From contig JBKAGO010000033.1 of NCBI GenBank assembly GCA_046290435.1, positions 62,001-126,000 on the forward strand: a stretch of DNA of 64,000 nucleotides. The letters run 5' to 3'. Source of the stretch: CAVQUE01 sp046290435. Lineage in GTDB: Bacteria > Actinomycetota > Acidimicrobiia > Acidimicrobiales > UBA8592. The notes under the pieces were generated by a model. That model was not told the DNA's origin. It searched no databases and was given only the letters and a program-made list of their open reading frames with translations. Of this stretch, positions 49,456 to 57,125 are shown in pieces; within the stretch, counting starts at the first letter, position 1; the number at the start of each line of letters is the position of its first letter. Position numbers and translations under genes: made by a program.

Positions 49456-50135
49456 TGGATGCTCTCGAGGCCCTGGCGACGACCCGGGCGATCCGTCGCT
49501 ATACCGACGAGCCCGTCACCGACGAGCAGTTGGCGACCATCCTGTTCGCGGCCACCCGCGCGCCGTCGGGCTCGAACCGTCAGCCGTTCCGGTTCCTGGT
49601 CCTGCGCGACGGCGATGTCGCAGCCCGCGCGAAGGCGCTCGTCGCCGAGGCGGCGACTCGGTTCTGGGCCGACAAGCGGGCCCGTGACGGCTACGACGAG
49701 GGCAGCGGCGTCGATCCCGGGAGCCCCAAGGCGCGGATGGCGGCGACGATGGAGCACTACGTGGCGAACCTCCACCGGGTGCCCGTGCTCATCCTGCCGT
49801 GTCTCGTCCGCTACCGCGAGCCGACGCCCACCGAGGGCGCCTCGATCTATCCGGCGTGCCAGAACCTGCTGGTCGCGGCGCGGGCGATCGGTCTCGGTGG
49901 CGTGCTCACGAACTGGCACGGTGGCGCCGAGCCGGCGCTGCGCGAGCTGCTGGCGATACCGGAGGAGGCCGCGATGTCGGCGACCATCACGCTCGGCCAT
50001 CCCGCCGGCAGGCACGGGCCGGTTCGCCGGCGGCCGATGACCGAACTGGTCTTCGCCGACCGGTGGGGGAGCGCCCCTGCCTGGGCGCAGGATCCTCCCG
50101 GGACCCGGTTCACCAGCGCGGGGCCTCCTCGATGA
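49455..50135 (+). CDS. Nitroreductase-family protein
   Basis: 226 residues. The start is coupled to OsmC (TGATG at 49453-49457). Family segments: LEALATTRAIRRYTDEPVTDEQL with the R-x-x-R-x-(Y/F) FMN phosphate site, RAPSGSNRQPFRFLVL, and NLLVAARAIGLGGVLTNWHG and VSATITLGHPAG near the C-terminus. It is an FMN-dependent NAD(P)H oxidoreductase, substrate unknown. The C-terminal ~35 residues after RPMTELVF are a poorly conserved extension. Confidence 0.9.
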   Translation: MDALEALATTRAIRRYTDEPVTDEQLATILFAATRAPSGSNRQPFRFLVLRDGDVAARAKALVAEAATRFWADKRARDGYDEGSGVDPGSPKARMAATMEHYVANLHRVPVLILPCLVRYREPTPTEGASIYPACQNLLVAARAIGLGGVLTNWHGGAEPALRELLAIPEEAAMSATITLGHPAGRHGPVRRRPMTELVFADRWGSAPAWAQDPPGTRFTSAGPPR

Positions 50136-50315
50136 CACCCGCTGGTGCGTCGACCAGACCATGATGGGTCGGAGTACATGATCCGTTCGGCCCCTGCCTA
50201 ATCGCTATGAGAGATTTAACTATCTGGACTATTCATGTTCAAGATCGTGACAGGATGGGGCGGACCCGCCTACCTTGTCGGCGGGCAGCGGACAGAACCG
50301 GCAGGAGCGGGATAA

Positions 50316-50633
50316 GTGACAGCAGTCGATTCCGGCGATCACGAAGTTCAGGCGCGCCCATGGTGGATGGACCATGCCGACTGCCGAGGCAAGTCGTCGT
50401 TGTTCTTCCCGCCCCCCGGTGAACGCCCGGCTGCCCGTGACGCCCGCGAGAACCGGGCCCGACGGGTCTGTCTGAGTTGTCCGGTGCTCGGTCCCTGCCG
50501 CGAATACGCCCGCACCAGCCGCGAGCTCGGCTTCTGGGGCGGCGAATCCGAGATCGAACGTGCCGAGGCCGGGTACGCCCCCACCACGCCGGTCATCGGT
50601 CTCCGGCGCCACCGCGCCACCCGCCCCGCCTGA
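50316..50633 (+). CDS. WhiB-family iron-sulfur transcription regulator
   Basis: 105 residues from GTG 50316. The four cluster cysteines are C23 (ADCRGKSS), C52 and C55 (RVCLSCPVLG) and C61 (PCREYA), C-x2-C-x5-C being diagnostic. GFWGG is the conserved turn before the basic C-terminal DNA-contact helix region (RRHRATRPA). The [4Fe-4S] cluster senses O2/NO, and the protein acts with a primary sigma factor. The upstream ~180 bp is unusually A/T-rich around 50195-50250 and contains an inverted repeat CCCGCC/GGCGGG (50265-50270, 50280-50285), which probably marks the promoter or leader. WhiB1/WhiB2-like by length; subgroup not certain. Confidence 0.95.
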   Translation: MTAVDSGDHEVQARPWWMDHADCRGKSSLFFPPPGERPAARDARENRARRVCLSCPVLGPCREYARTSRELGFWGGESEIERAEAGYAPTTPVIGLRRHRATRPA

Positions 50634-50666
50634 CCCGCCCGACGCCTCCCCGCGGAGGCCGACCCG

Positions 50667-50721
50667 CCCGATCTCGTGCGGCTCATCCACCGTGAGGGTG
50701 GATCATCACGACGAGATCGGG
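50667..50721. repeat. Nested palindrome, GATCTCGT/CCACC family, copy 3
   Basis: CCCGATCTCGT (50667-50677) pairs with ACGAGATCGGG (50711-50721), enclosing ATCCACC-GTGAG-GGTGGAT (50685-50703). It starts 34 bp after the whiB stop and precedes the DUF2085-like gene. The outer arms are near identical to copies at 13579 and 15386, with a slightly changed inner hairpin. Confidence 0.9.
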
Positions 50722-50769
50722 GCCGTGCGGTCGCTCAAGCTCGACTCCCGATGTGCCGATCGTGCAGAC

Positions 50770-51372
50770 GTGGACACCGAGGCCCCCAGCGAGCACGACC
50801 CGTCGGCGCTGCCGCCGCTCCCGGAGCTGCCGCCCGAGGCCGAAGCCGCCATGGCTGCTCTGCTGGCCGAACAGCGTCGCGTCCGTGCCGACGAGGACGC
50901 CCGTCGCCGAGCCCGCCGGCAGCTGTGGTTGACGCATCACTGGTCCGACGAGTACGACCGGTGCGCCGTCGTGGCCGGCCGCCACGTCTGTCGACGTTGC
51001 CTGGCGCTGTATCCACTGGCCTTCCTGGTCGCTGCGCTGGTGGCCACCGGCGTCGTCGACTGGCCCGCTGCACTCGATCCGTGGCTCGTCTGGGTGCTGT
51101 GCATCCCGGCGACGGTCGAGTACCTCGCCGAGAAGCTCGCCGGCGTCGCCTACGACGCCCGGCGTCAGGTCGTGGTCACCCTGGCGGTCGCCGTGGCGCT
51201 CGGTCGGGGCCTGGCCCTGGAGTTCGACGACCGCTGGTCGCCCACGTTCTGGGGACCAGTCGTCGTGTTCGGCTCGATCTGGTTCCTGGCAGCCGCATCG
51301 GCAGCCCGGCGTTCGCTGTTCGAAGCCGCGCTCGAGGCATCGCGCCGCGATGCCGAACGAGAGCTTCGCTGA
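50770..51372 (+). CDS. DUF2085-like membrane protein
   Basis: 200 residues from GTG 50770. Acidic N-terminus, then a Glu/Arg-rich helix (LPPEAEAAMAALLAEQRRVRADEDA), followed by HHWSDEYDRCAVVAGRHVCRRCLALYP with His/Cys residues like the DUF2085 H...C...C-x-R-C signature. Then four TM segments (~95-185). DUF2085 proteins are small predicted membrane proteins, often near DUF complexes of unknown role; a metal-bound membrane enzyme is conceivable. The start is chosen because the upstream in-frame sequence overlaps the palindromic repeat. No clear partner. Confidence 0.65.
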   Translation: MDTEAPSEHDPSALPPLPELPPEAEAAMAALLAEQRRVRADEDARRRARRQLWLTHHWSDEYDRCAVVAGRHVCRRCLALYPLAFLVAALVATGVVDWPAALDPWLVWVLCIPATVEYLAEKLAGVAYDARRQVVVTLAVAVALGRGLALEFDDRWSPTFWGPVVVFGSIWFLAAASAARRSLFEAALEASRRDAERELR

Positions 51373-51429
51373 TCCACACCCGGACCTGGCGCCCACCCGG
51401 CGGGCAGGGGGTGAGGCCCGCGGTTCGCG

Positions 51430-51609
51430 TCAGGCGTGCCGCGGCTGGGTCGCCGTTGCGGACTGCGGGGCACGGTCGTCGGCCTCGAGGCCCCGACACA
51501 TGCGATCCGCCGTCGAACGGTCGACCGGTGCGCCGCCCACCCCGGTGATCATCGTGAACCCGGTGCCGAAGGCCCGGTGTCCGGACGCCGTTGTCCGATG
51601 CTCGCTCAT
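51430..51609 (-). CDS. Possible 59-residue protein in the gap before the alpha/beta-hydrolase
   Basis: ATG 51609 is preceded on the minus strand by AGAGGGAGCACCA, a fair ribosome site. The product opens MSEHRTTASGHRAFGTGF and contains MITGVGGAPVDRSTADRM and a lone Cys, with no TM helix. Codon third positions are not as uniformly G/C as in neighbouring genes and I do not recognise a family. It is the only convincing start plus ribosome site in the 385-bp gap, so it is offered as a hypothetical. Confidence 0.35.
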   Translation of the reverse strand: MSEHRTTASGHRAFGTGFTMITGVGGAPVDRSTADRMCRGLEADDRAPQSATATQPRHA

Positions 51610-51757
51610 TGGTGCTCCCTCTGGTCGACGGTCATCCGTCGGTTCCCCCGCCGTGAATTCGAGTGTGGGCCCCCGGTTTCGCCCGTGCCATGGGAAATCC
51701 GACCCAGACAGCCCTCTCGGTTGGCGTCGCAGCCACCCGCTCGGGCCTCTATGTTCG
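51610..51757. other. Divergent intergenic region
   Basis: 148 bp between the possible 59-residue gene (minus) and the alpha/beta-hydrolase (plus). It is less GC-rich near 51650-51680 (CGTGAATTCGAGTGTG). It probably carries the hydrolase promoter. I see no inverted repeat or strong -10/-35 pair here. Confidence 0.3.
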
Positions 51758-52612
51758 ATGCCCGTGAACGAACCCCAGGCGATCCCGGTCCCCTCGAGCG
51801 ATGGTGTCACCGTCGTGGCCCACGACCACGGCGGCGACGGCCCGCCACTGCTGTTCTGCCACGCCACCGGGTTCTGCGGCCGCTACTGGGACCCGATCTG
51901 TCGGCGCCTGGCGGATCGTTGGCGTTGCATCGCCATGGACTTCCGTGGGCACGGCGACTCCGTGGTGCCCGACGGCGTCGCCTACGGCTGGCCCGGCATG
52001 GCCGACGACGTGCTCTCGGTCATCGACGGGTTGGGGCTCGCCGCCCCGGTCGCCGCCGTCGGCCACTCGATGGGCGGCGCCTCGATCATCCTCGCCGAGC
52101 TCGCACGGCCCGGGACGATCGCCGAGGCCTGGCTGTTCGAGCCCATCCTCATCCCGTCCGACGGCGGCGAGCACTTCGCCGCAGACGGCCCCAATCCGCT
52201 CGCCGAGAGCGCCCGACGCCGGCGCGAGATCTTCGACTCACGAGACGCCGCCTACGAGCGCTACGCCTCACGGCCACCGTTCTCGGGGACCGATCCCGAG
52301 GCGCTGCGGGCCTATGTCGACCATGGCTTCGCCGATCAGGCCGACGGCACCGTCATCTTGAAGTGCCGGGGCGCAGTCGAGGCCGCGGTGTTCGACAGCT
52401 CGCGCACCGACGCCTTCGAACGCCTCGGCGAGGTCTCGACCGCAATCGTGGTGGCGGGGTCCGGCGACGCAATGGGCCCCGCTGCGATCGCCCCGCTGGC
52501 GGCCGAGGCGCTGCCGAACGGCACCTACGAGGCCTGGCCCGACCTCACCCACTTCGCCCCGATGGAAGACCCCGAGCGCATCGCAGCGGCGATCCGGACC
52601 GCCCTGGGCTGA
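51758..52612 (+). CDS. Alpha/beta-hydrolase
   Basis: 284 residues from ATG 51758. HATGFCGRYW at the oxyanion region, DFRGHGDSV, and the nucleophile elbow VGHSMGGAS (Ser ~100). The acid is probably in VAGSGDAM, and the catalytic His is in LTHFAPMEDPE (~266). It hydrolyses an ester, lactone or C-C bond in the cytoplasm; the resemblance is general. Monocistronic, with a repeat 10 bp after the stop and the convergent kinase after it. Confidence 0.88.
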   Translation: MPVNEPQAIPVPSSDGVTVVAHDHGGDGPPLLFCHATGFCGRYWDPICRRLADRWRCIAMDFRGHGDSVVPDGVAYGWPGMADDVLSVIDGLGLAAPVAAVGHSMGGASIILAELARPGTIAEAWLFEPILIPSDGGEHFAADGPNPLAESARRRREIFDSRDAAYERYASRPPFSGTDPEALRAYVDHGFADQADGTVILKCRGAVEAAVFDSSRTDAFERLGEVSTAIVVAGSGDAMGPAAIAPLAAEALPNGTYEAWPDLTHFAPMEDPERIAAAIRTALG

Positions 52613-52622
52613 CCGCGGACGA

Positions 52623-52675
52623 CGAAATCTCCGATAGCTGGGTCTCGCGCGAGGACCCGAACATCGGAGATTTCG
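52623..52675. repeat. Palindrome, CGAAATCT/GGGTC family, copy 1
   Basis: CGAAATCTCCGAT (52623-52635) and ATCGGAGATTTCG (52663-52675) are perfect 13-bp arms, with an inner near-palindrome GGGTC...GACCC (52640-52658) containing CTCGCGCGAG. It lies between two convergent genes, 11 bp after one stop and 18 bp before the other. Copy 2 is at 59528-59580. A bidirectional terminator is likely. Confidence 0.88.
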
Positions 52676-52693
52676 ACGACGAGCGTCTCGCGT

Positions 52694-53821
52694 TCAGGAG
52701 GTGGCGACAGCCACGCCGAGTTCGTCTGCCAGGCGCAGGGCCTCGGCACCCCAGTCGGCCAGACGCTCCAGTGCGACGCCTCGTTCGGCGTAGAGCACGT
52801 CGGGGTCGGTCTCGCGGCCGTACGCGTAGTGGACGGGCGCATCGCAGCGGGCCAGGAACGTCGGGGCCAGCCAGTGGTACTTGACCGCCGACGCGGTCAT
52901 CGCCAGGCGAACCAACTCCTCGGGGCCCTCCCATCCGCCGCCTCGGAGGCCCTCGAGGTAGCCGGCGAAGACGGCCCTTTCCAGGCCGTCGATGGCGGCG
53001 GCGGGCACCAGCAGGTCGAGGACGGCGTCGGGGACCAGGTTGCCGATGTCCTCGCCGAGGGCGCCGTCGCCGACGAAGGACCAGTCGAGCAGCGCCGGGG
53101 AGCCCGAGGGCCGAACGACGACGTTGTTCGGCCACAGGTCCAGGTGGCAGACGCGGCGGGGGAGCGCGGCCAGGATGGCATGGAGGCGGTGCCGTTGGTG
53201 CCACAACTGTGCGCAGCCGGCCCGCACCGCCGGCGACCAGTTGCGGGCGACCAGCGGGTGGGCCCAGGCATGGTCATCGTCGAACAGACCGTGGTCGGCG
53301 GGCTTGGAGGCCGCGTAGTCGGCGATGAACCCTTGGCTCAGCCAGGGGTCGTCGGCAGTCGATGGGGGCGCCTGCGCCCGACCGATGGCCCTGGCAGCGC
53401 CTGCGAGGCCGGCGACGCCGATGGCGTCGCCGGAGGTGCCCTCGACGGCCTCGAGCCACAACGCGACCGACCCGTCGTCGAAGTCGACCGCACCGAGCAG
53501 CGCCGGGGCGTCGAGCCCCAGCCGGGTCGGCAGGTCGGTCCGGTACGCGAGGATCTCGCGTCGCCAGAAGTTCCAGGCGGTCGGATCCTGCGAAGCGGCC
53601 CAGTGCTCGGCGCCTTCGCCGTGGGGGGTGATCACCTTGCGCACCGCCGCGCCGCCGTCCCAGGCCAGCCGGACGATCGATCCGGTGATGGTGTTGAGCG
53701 GGTTGTGGTCCAGGTCCACCGCGTGCAGTTCGTCGCCGTCGATCAGCCTGAGCGAGCGCGCCTCTGCCTGCAGCGCCGCGAGGTCGTGGCGGTGGGGCGT
53801 GGGTCTCTCGTTGGCTTCCAT
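52694..53821 (-). CDS. Aminoglycoside-phosphotransferase-fold protein
   Basis: 375 residues. N-lobe: LNTITGSIVRLAWDGGAAVRKVITP with a Lys, catalytic loop RVCHLDLWPNNVVV (H-x-D-x-x-x-x-N), metal loop ALLDWSFVGDGALGED. The C-terminal half is helical with many Trp/His. The family phosphorylates small hydroxyls; resistance function cannot be assumed. It is divergent from the thioesterase-like gene (78 bp). This is the second APH-fold protein in the window, and unlike the 25.9 kb one it lacks ACAD10-like segments. Confidence 0.83.
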   Translation of the reverse strand: MEANERPTPHRHDLAALQAEARSLRLIDGDELHAVDLDHNPLNTITGSIVRLAWDGGAAVRKVITPHGEGAEHWAASQDPTAWNFWRREILAYRTDLPTRLGLDAPALLGAVDFDDGSVALWLEAVEGTSGDAIGVAGLAGAARAIGRAQAPPSTADDPWLSQGFIADYAASKPADHGLFDDDHAWAHPLVARNWSPAVRAGCAQLWHQRHRLHAILAALPRRVCHLDLWPNNVVVRPSGSPALLDWSFVGDGALGEDIGNLVPDAVLDLLVPAAAIDGLERAVFAGYLEGLRGGGWEGPEELVRLAMTASAVKYHWLAPTFLARCDAPVHYAYGRETDPDVLYAERGVALERLADWGAEALRLADELGVAVATS

Positions 53822-53899
53822 GGCGTGCCTTCTGCGTTCGGTGCTGGATCGGTGCTGGTTCGGTCGCTGCGAGTCTCGGGGCGCCTAGCCTCGGCGGGC

Positions 53900-54727
53900 A
53901 TGGACGCACGTTCGTGGCTGGGACTCCGGCCCACCCACAATCCGCACCGATGGTTCCTACCGGTCGATCCCGGTATCGCCACCGGTCATCGGTTCCTGTT
54001 CGGTGGCTGCGGTCTGGGCGCCGCCATCAGCGCCATGGAGGGCACCACCGGTCGCCCGATCGTGTGGGCGACGGCGCAGTACCTGTCCTTCGCCGGGGTC
54101 GGGTCGGTGGTCGACATCGACGTCACCGTGGCCGTCGAAGGGCACCGCACCACCCAAGCACGAGCGGTCGGCCATGTCGGCGGCTCGGAGATCTTCACCG
54201 TCAACGCCGCACTCGGAAGCCGCGACGACATGCCGGACGTGTGCCATGTCGACCCGCCCGCCGTGCAGCCGCCGGAGCAGTGCCCGCTGCGGCCGCGTTA
54301 CAGCGACGCCACCGACGCGCTGGAGTACCGGCTCGAACAACGATGGGCGTTGCCGGTCGGCGTCGACGAGCCCACCCTCCTCGGACCGGGACGGGTGGCG
54401 GTGTGGACCCGGATGCCCGACCTGCTGGCCCCCAGTGCGGCGTCGCTGGCCGTGCTCGGCGACTACGTGCCCATGGGCATCTCGGTCACCAGCGAGACCC
54501 CGCTGTCGTCGACGAGCCTCGACAACACGTTGCGGGTCATCGATTCGGTGCCGAGCGACTGGTATCTGCTCGACATACGGATCCAGCAACTCCACAACGG
54601 GTTCGGCCACGGCGACATCTCGATCTGGAGCCGGACGGGCGCGCTGTGCGCCATCGGTAGCCAGACGTGCATCGTGCGCCCGCGGACCGAAGAGCTGCGC
54701 CGCCACATCCACCTGCCACTGCCGTGA
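53900..54727 (+). CDS. Acyl-CoA thioesterase (double hot-dog)
   Basis: 275 residues from ATG 53900. N-terminal hot-dog: HRFLFGGCGLGAAISAMEGTTGRPIVWATAQYLSFAGVGSVVDIDVTV, typical of TesB/acyl-CoA thioesterase II. The C-terminal half has a second, looser hot-dog with LLAPSAASLAVLGDYVPMG, SSTSLDNTLRVID, YLLDIRIQQLHNGFGHGDISIWS, where GHGDISIWS resembles the GH-x-x-xIW region of TesB. It hydrolyses acyl-CoA to free acid. It is divergent from the APH-like gene and convergent with the SDR gene. Substrate chain length unknown. Confidence 0.82.
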   Translation: MDARSWLGLRPTHNPHRWFLPVDPGIATGHRFLFGGCGLGAAISAMEGTTGRPIVWATAQYLSFAGVGSVVDIDVTVAVEGHRTTQARAVGHVGGSEIFTVNAALGSRDDMPDVCHVDPPAVQPPEQCPLRPRYSDATDALEYRLEQRWALPVGVDEPTLLGPGRVAVWTRMPDLLAPSAASLAVLGDYVPMGISVTSETPLSSTSLDNTLRVIDSVPSDWYLLDIRIQQLHNGFGHGDISIWSRTGALCAIGSQTCIVRPRTEELRRHIHLPLP

Positions 54728-54770
54728 GCGAGGGCATGCGCCGACTCGGGCGGATGTGGCGGAGCAGGCC

Positions 54771-55610
54771 TCAGATCGGGTCGCGGTAGGTGGTGGGGAG
54801 GCGCTTGCCGACGGGCTGCATGTCGCGTTCGTCGCGCACGTCGTAGGCGACAGCCAGCTCGGCGGTGGTGAAGACCTGCCCGTTGTAGCGGGCGCGCTCG
54901 TCGTCGGCGGCGAGGTTCGCGATGACCCGGCCGGTGTAGAGCGGGGTCTCGGCGTGCTCGGCGTCGAGTTCGATGTCGCCCTTCTCGATGGATTCGACGA
55001 TGAACTCGGTGAGGACCTGGCTGGGCCACAACCCGACGACGGTGAATCCGTCCTCCTTGCCCTCGACGGCGAAGTCTCGGGTGAGGCGATCGGTACCCGA
55101 CTTGGCGACGCCGTAGCTGGCGCTGAACGCATAGCGCTCCGAGCCCGATGAGGAGATGTTGACCATCAGGCGCAGGCTGTCGGGCGTGTCGGCCATGAGC
55201 TTCGCGCCGTGGACGCTGGCCACGTAGCCGCCGCGCAGGCCGACGCCGACCTGGTCGTCCCACACGCTGATGGGGTGCTCCCAGAACTTGCCGCCCCACA
55301 CCGGTGGGTCCGGGATCTTGAAGGCGTTGTTGACGTGAATGTCGAGGCGGCCCTGTTCGGCGCGAATGCGGTCGAACAACGCGGCGACCGACGCGTCGTC
55401 GCTGTGGTCGCAGACCGCGGCGATGCCGGTACCGCCGGCTTCGGTGACCCGGGCGGCGGTGGTGTCGATGGTGAGCTCGCCATCGCCGGTGGAGCGCCCG
55501 GTGATGTAGACCGTGGCCCCGGCCTCGCCGAGGCCGATGGCGATGCCCCGTCCGATACCACGGCTGGATCCGGTCACCACGGCGACCTTGCCGGTCAGGG
55601 GTGCATTCAT
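54771..55610 (-). CDS. SDR-family oxidoreductase, DHRS1-like
   Basis: 279 residues from ATG 55610 (MNAPLTGKVAVVTG). Cofactor motif VVTGSSRGIGRG, NNAF structural motif (N-N-A), catalytic Ser in ISSSGSE and YGVAKSG (YxxxK). The C-terminal extension after the core (VIANLAADDERARYNGQVFTTAELA, DMQPVGKRLP) matches DHRS1-type SDRs, which reduce carbonyl compounds and steroids. Convergent with the thioesterase, 43 bp away. Confidence 0.88.
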   Translation of the reverse strand: MNAPLTGKVAVVTGSSRGIGRGIAIGLGEAGATVYITGRSTGDGELTIDTTAARVTEAGGTGIAAVCDHSDDASVAALFDRIRAEQGRLDIHVNNAFKIPDPPVWGGKFWEHPISVWDDQVGVGLRGGYVASVHGAKLMADTPDSLRLMVNISSSGSERYAFSASYGVAKSGTDRLTRDFAVEGKEDGFTVVGLWPSQVLTEFIVESIEKGDIELDAEHAETPLYTGRVIANLAADDERARYNGQVFTTAELAVAYDVRDERDMQPVGKRLPTTYRDPI

Positions 55611-55835
55611 GGGGGCGACTCCTCGTCGATCGGTGTCTCGTCGGCGGCCGACAGTAGCGGAGGTCGCCCGACCCAGGCGTCCGGTGACATGGAACACATC
55701 TGCTCAGCAGGGGTGTGGAGCCGCCCGATGCGAGACTGGGAGCGTTCGGGCCGAGTGGCCCGGGAGCGAAGCGATCGTGGACGACCCGTGGGGGGACGAT
55801 CCCGGAACCGACATACACACCACCAGGAGTCCCCC

Positions 55836-56243
55836 ATGCGCCGACCGATCCCCCAGAGCCACGCCGCCCGCCTCTTCGGCGCCACCGTCGACGAGCTCGA
55901 GCTCGAAGCCTTCGAGTCGCTGACCACCCCGGTACGGGTCGCCTCGGGAACCGTGCTGATGCGCCAGGGCCATTTCGGCAACGAGGCCCACATCGTCCTC
56001 GAGGGCGAGCTCCTCGTCGAGCGCGACGGCCAGGTCGTCGCCATGATCGGCGCCGGCGCTGCGGTCGGCGAGCACGCCCTGTTGCTCAACGAGCCCCGCA
56101 ACGCCACGGTCACCGCCGCCACCGACGCCGTCGTCGCCGCCATGTCACGCAGCGAGTTCTCGACGATGCTCGAGCAGTGCCCCACCATCGGGCGCCGGAT
56201 CCTCGAAGCCGCGCTGGTGCGCTCGGCCTCGCCCACGGCCTGA
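55836..56243 (+). CDS. Stand-alone cyclic-nucleotide-binding domain protein
   Basis: 135 residues from ATG 55836 with CAGGAG upstream. One cNMP-binding beta-roll: LMRQGHFGNEAHIVLEGELLVERDGQVVAMIGAGAAVGEHALLLNEPRNATVTAAT, where GEHALLL...PRNATV is the phosphate-binding cassette (G-E, A-L, R). There is no DNA-binding helix-turn-helix and no channel, so it is a regulatory domain without effector. It might partner another protein. The next gene, PIG-L, starts 61 bp on; co-transcription possible. Confidence 0.85.
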   Translation: MRRPIPQSHAARLFGATVDELELEAFESLTTPVRVASGTVLMRQGHFGNEAHIVLEGELLVERDGQVVAMIGAGAAVGEHALLLNEPRNATVTAATDAVVAAMSRSEFSTMLEQCPTIGRRILEAALVRSASPTA

Positions 56244-56304
56244 ACCCGCAGCGCCGCCCATCGTGGCGGCACGAACGCCGTGGCACCGTGACAAGATCGC
56301 GGCC

Positions 56305-57039
56305 ATGACCGATACGACACACGGACCTGCGCCCGATCTCTCCCTCGTTCCCGAGGACTGGGATCGGGCGCTGGCTGTTGTCGCCCATCCCGACGACATG
56401 GAGTACGGCGCCGCCTCGGCGGTGGCCCGCTGGACCTCCCAGGGCAAGCACGTCTCCTACGTGCTGGTCACCAAGGGCGAGGCCGGCATCGCCACCATGG
56501 CGCCGGCCGAGGTCGCTGCGCTGCGGATGGAGGAGCAGCGGCGCAGCTGTGCGGTCGTGGGGGTCACCGACCTCGAGTTCTGCGCCTTCCCCGACGGCCT
56601 GGTCCTCGAAGGCGTCCCGCTGCGCCGGGAACTGGCCGGCCACATCCGCAGCCGGCGCCCCGATGTGGTGCTGTCGATCAACCATCGCGACCAGTTCGGC
56701 CCCGGCAACTGGAACCACGTCGACCACCGCGCCGTGGGGCGGGCCCTGCTCGACGCCGTGCGCGACGCCGCAAACCCATGGATCTTCCCCGATCTGGGCG
56801 AGCCGTGGGACGCGGTGCGGTTCGTGGCCTTCGGTGGTTCGCCCGAGGCCACCCACGGTGTGGATGTCGGCGAGCACCTCGACGTCGGGATCGAGTCCCT
56901 CGCCTGCCACGAGGTGTACCTGCGCGAGCTCGGCGGCGACATGGCCGACCCCGGGGCGTTCCTGCGCAGCAACGCCGAGGCCTCGGGTCCCCGCATCGGT
57001 GTCGAGCTCGCGACCCTGTTCGAGGTCATCTGGATGTGA
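56305..57039 (+). CDS. PIG-L/LmbE-family deacetylase
   Basis: 244 residues from ATG 56305. The metal motif AHPDD is at 27-31 (VVAHPDDMEYG), with the third ligand probably in NHVDHRAVGRALLDA (H-x-x-H). KGEAGIATM and RRPDVVLSINHRDQFG are typical of the family. Members deacetylate GlcNAc conjugates, including mycothiol precursor (MshB) and mycothiol conjugates (Mca). With the DinB/MDMPI protein this is consistent with mycothiol chemistry, but MshB-specific residues are not evident. Cytoplasmic. In-frame codons upstream of the ATG are not conserved. Confidence 0.88.
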   Translation: MTDTTHGPAPDLSLVPEDWDRALAVVAHPDDMEYGAASAVARWTSQGKHVSYVLVTKGEAGIATMAPAEVAALRMEEQRRSCAVVGVTDLEFCAFPDGLVLEGVPLRRELAGHIRSRRPDVVLSINHRDQFGPGNWNHVDHRAVGRALLDAVRDAANPWIFPDLGEPWDAVRFVAFGGSPEATHGVDVGEHLDVGIESLACHEVYLRELGGDMADPGAFLRSNAEASGPRIGVELATLFEVIWM

Positions 57040-57125
57040 CGGCGCCCTGGCGTGCAGGGGTGCCATCGCCTCGGTTGCCGGCGGCGGCGAAGACGGCGCG
57101 TCATGTCCGGGGTACCGTCCCCCGA

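Noticed and set aside
52694..53821. Aminoglycoside resistance gene (second APH-fold protein)
   Set aside because: Only the general kinase motifs are present and the neighbours are lipid or housekeeping genes.
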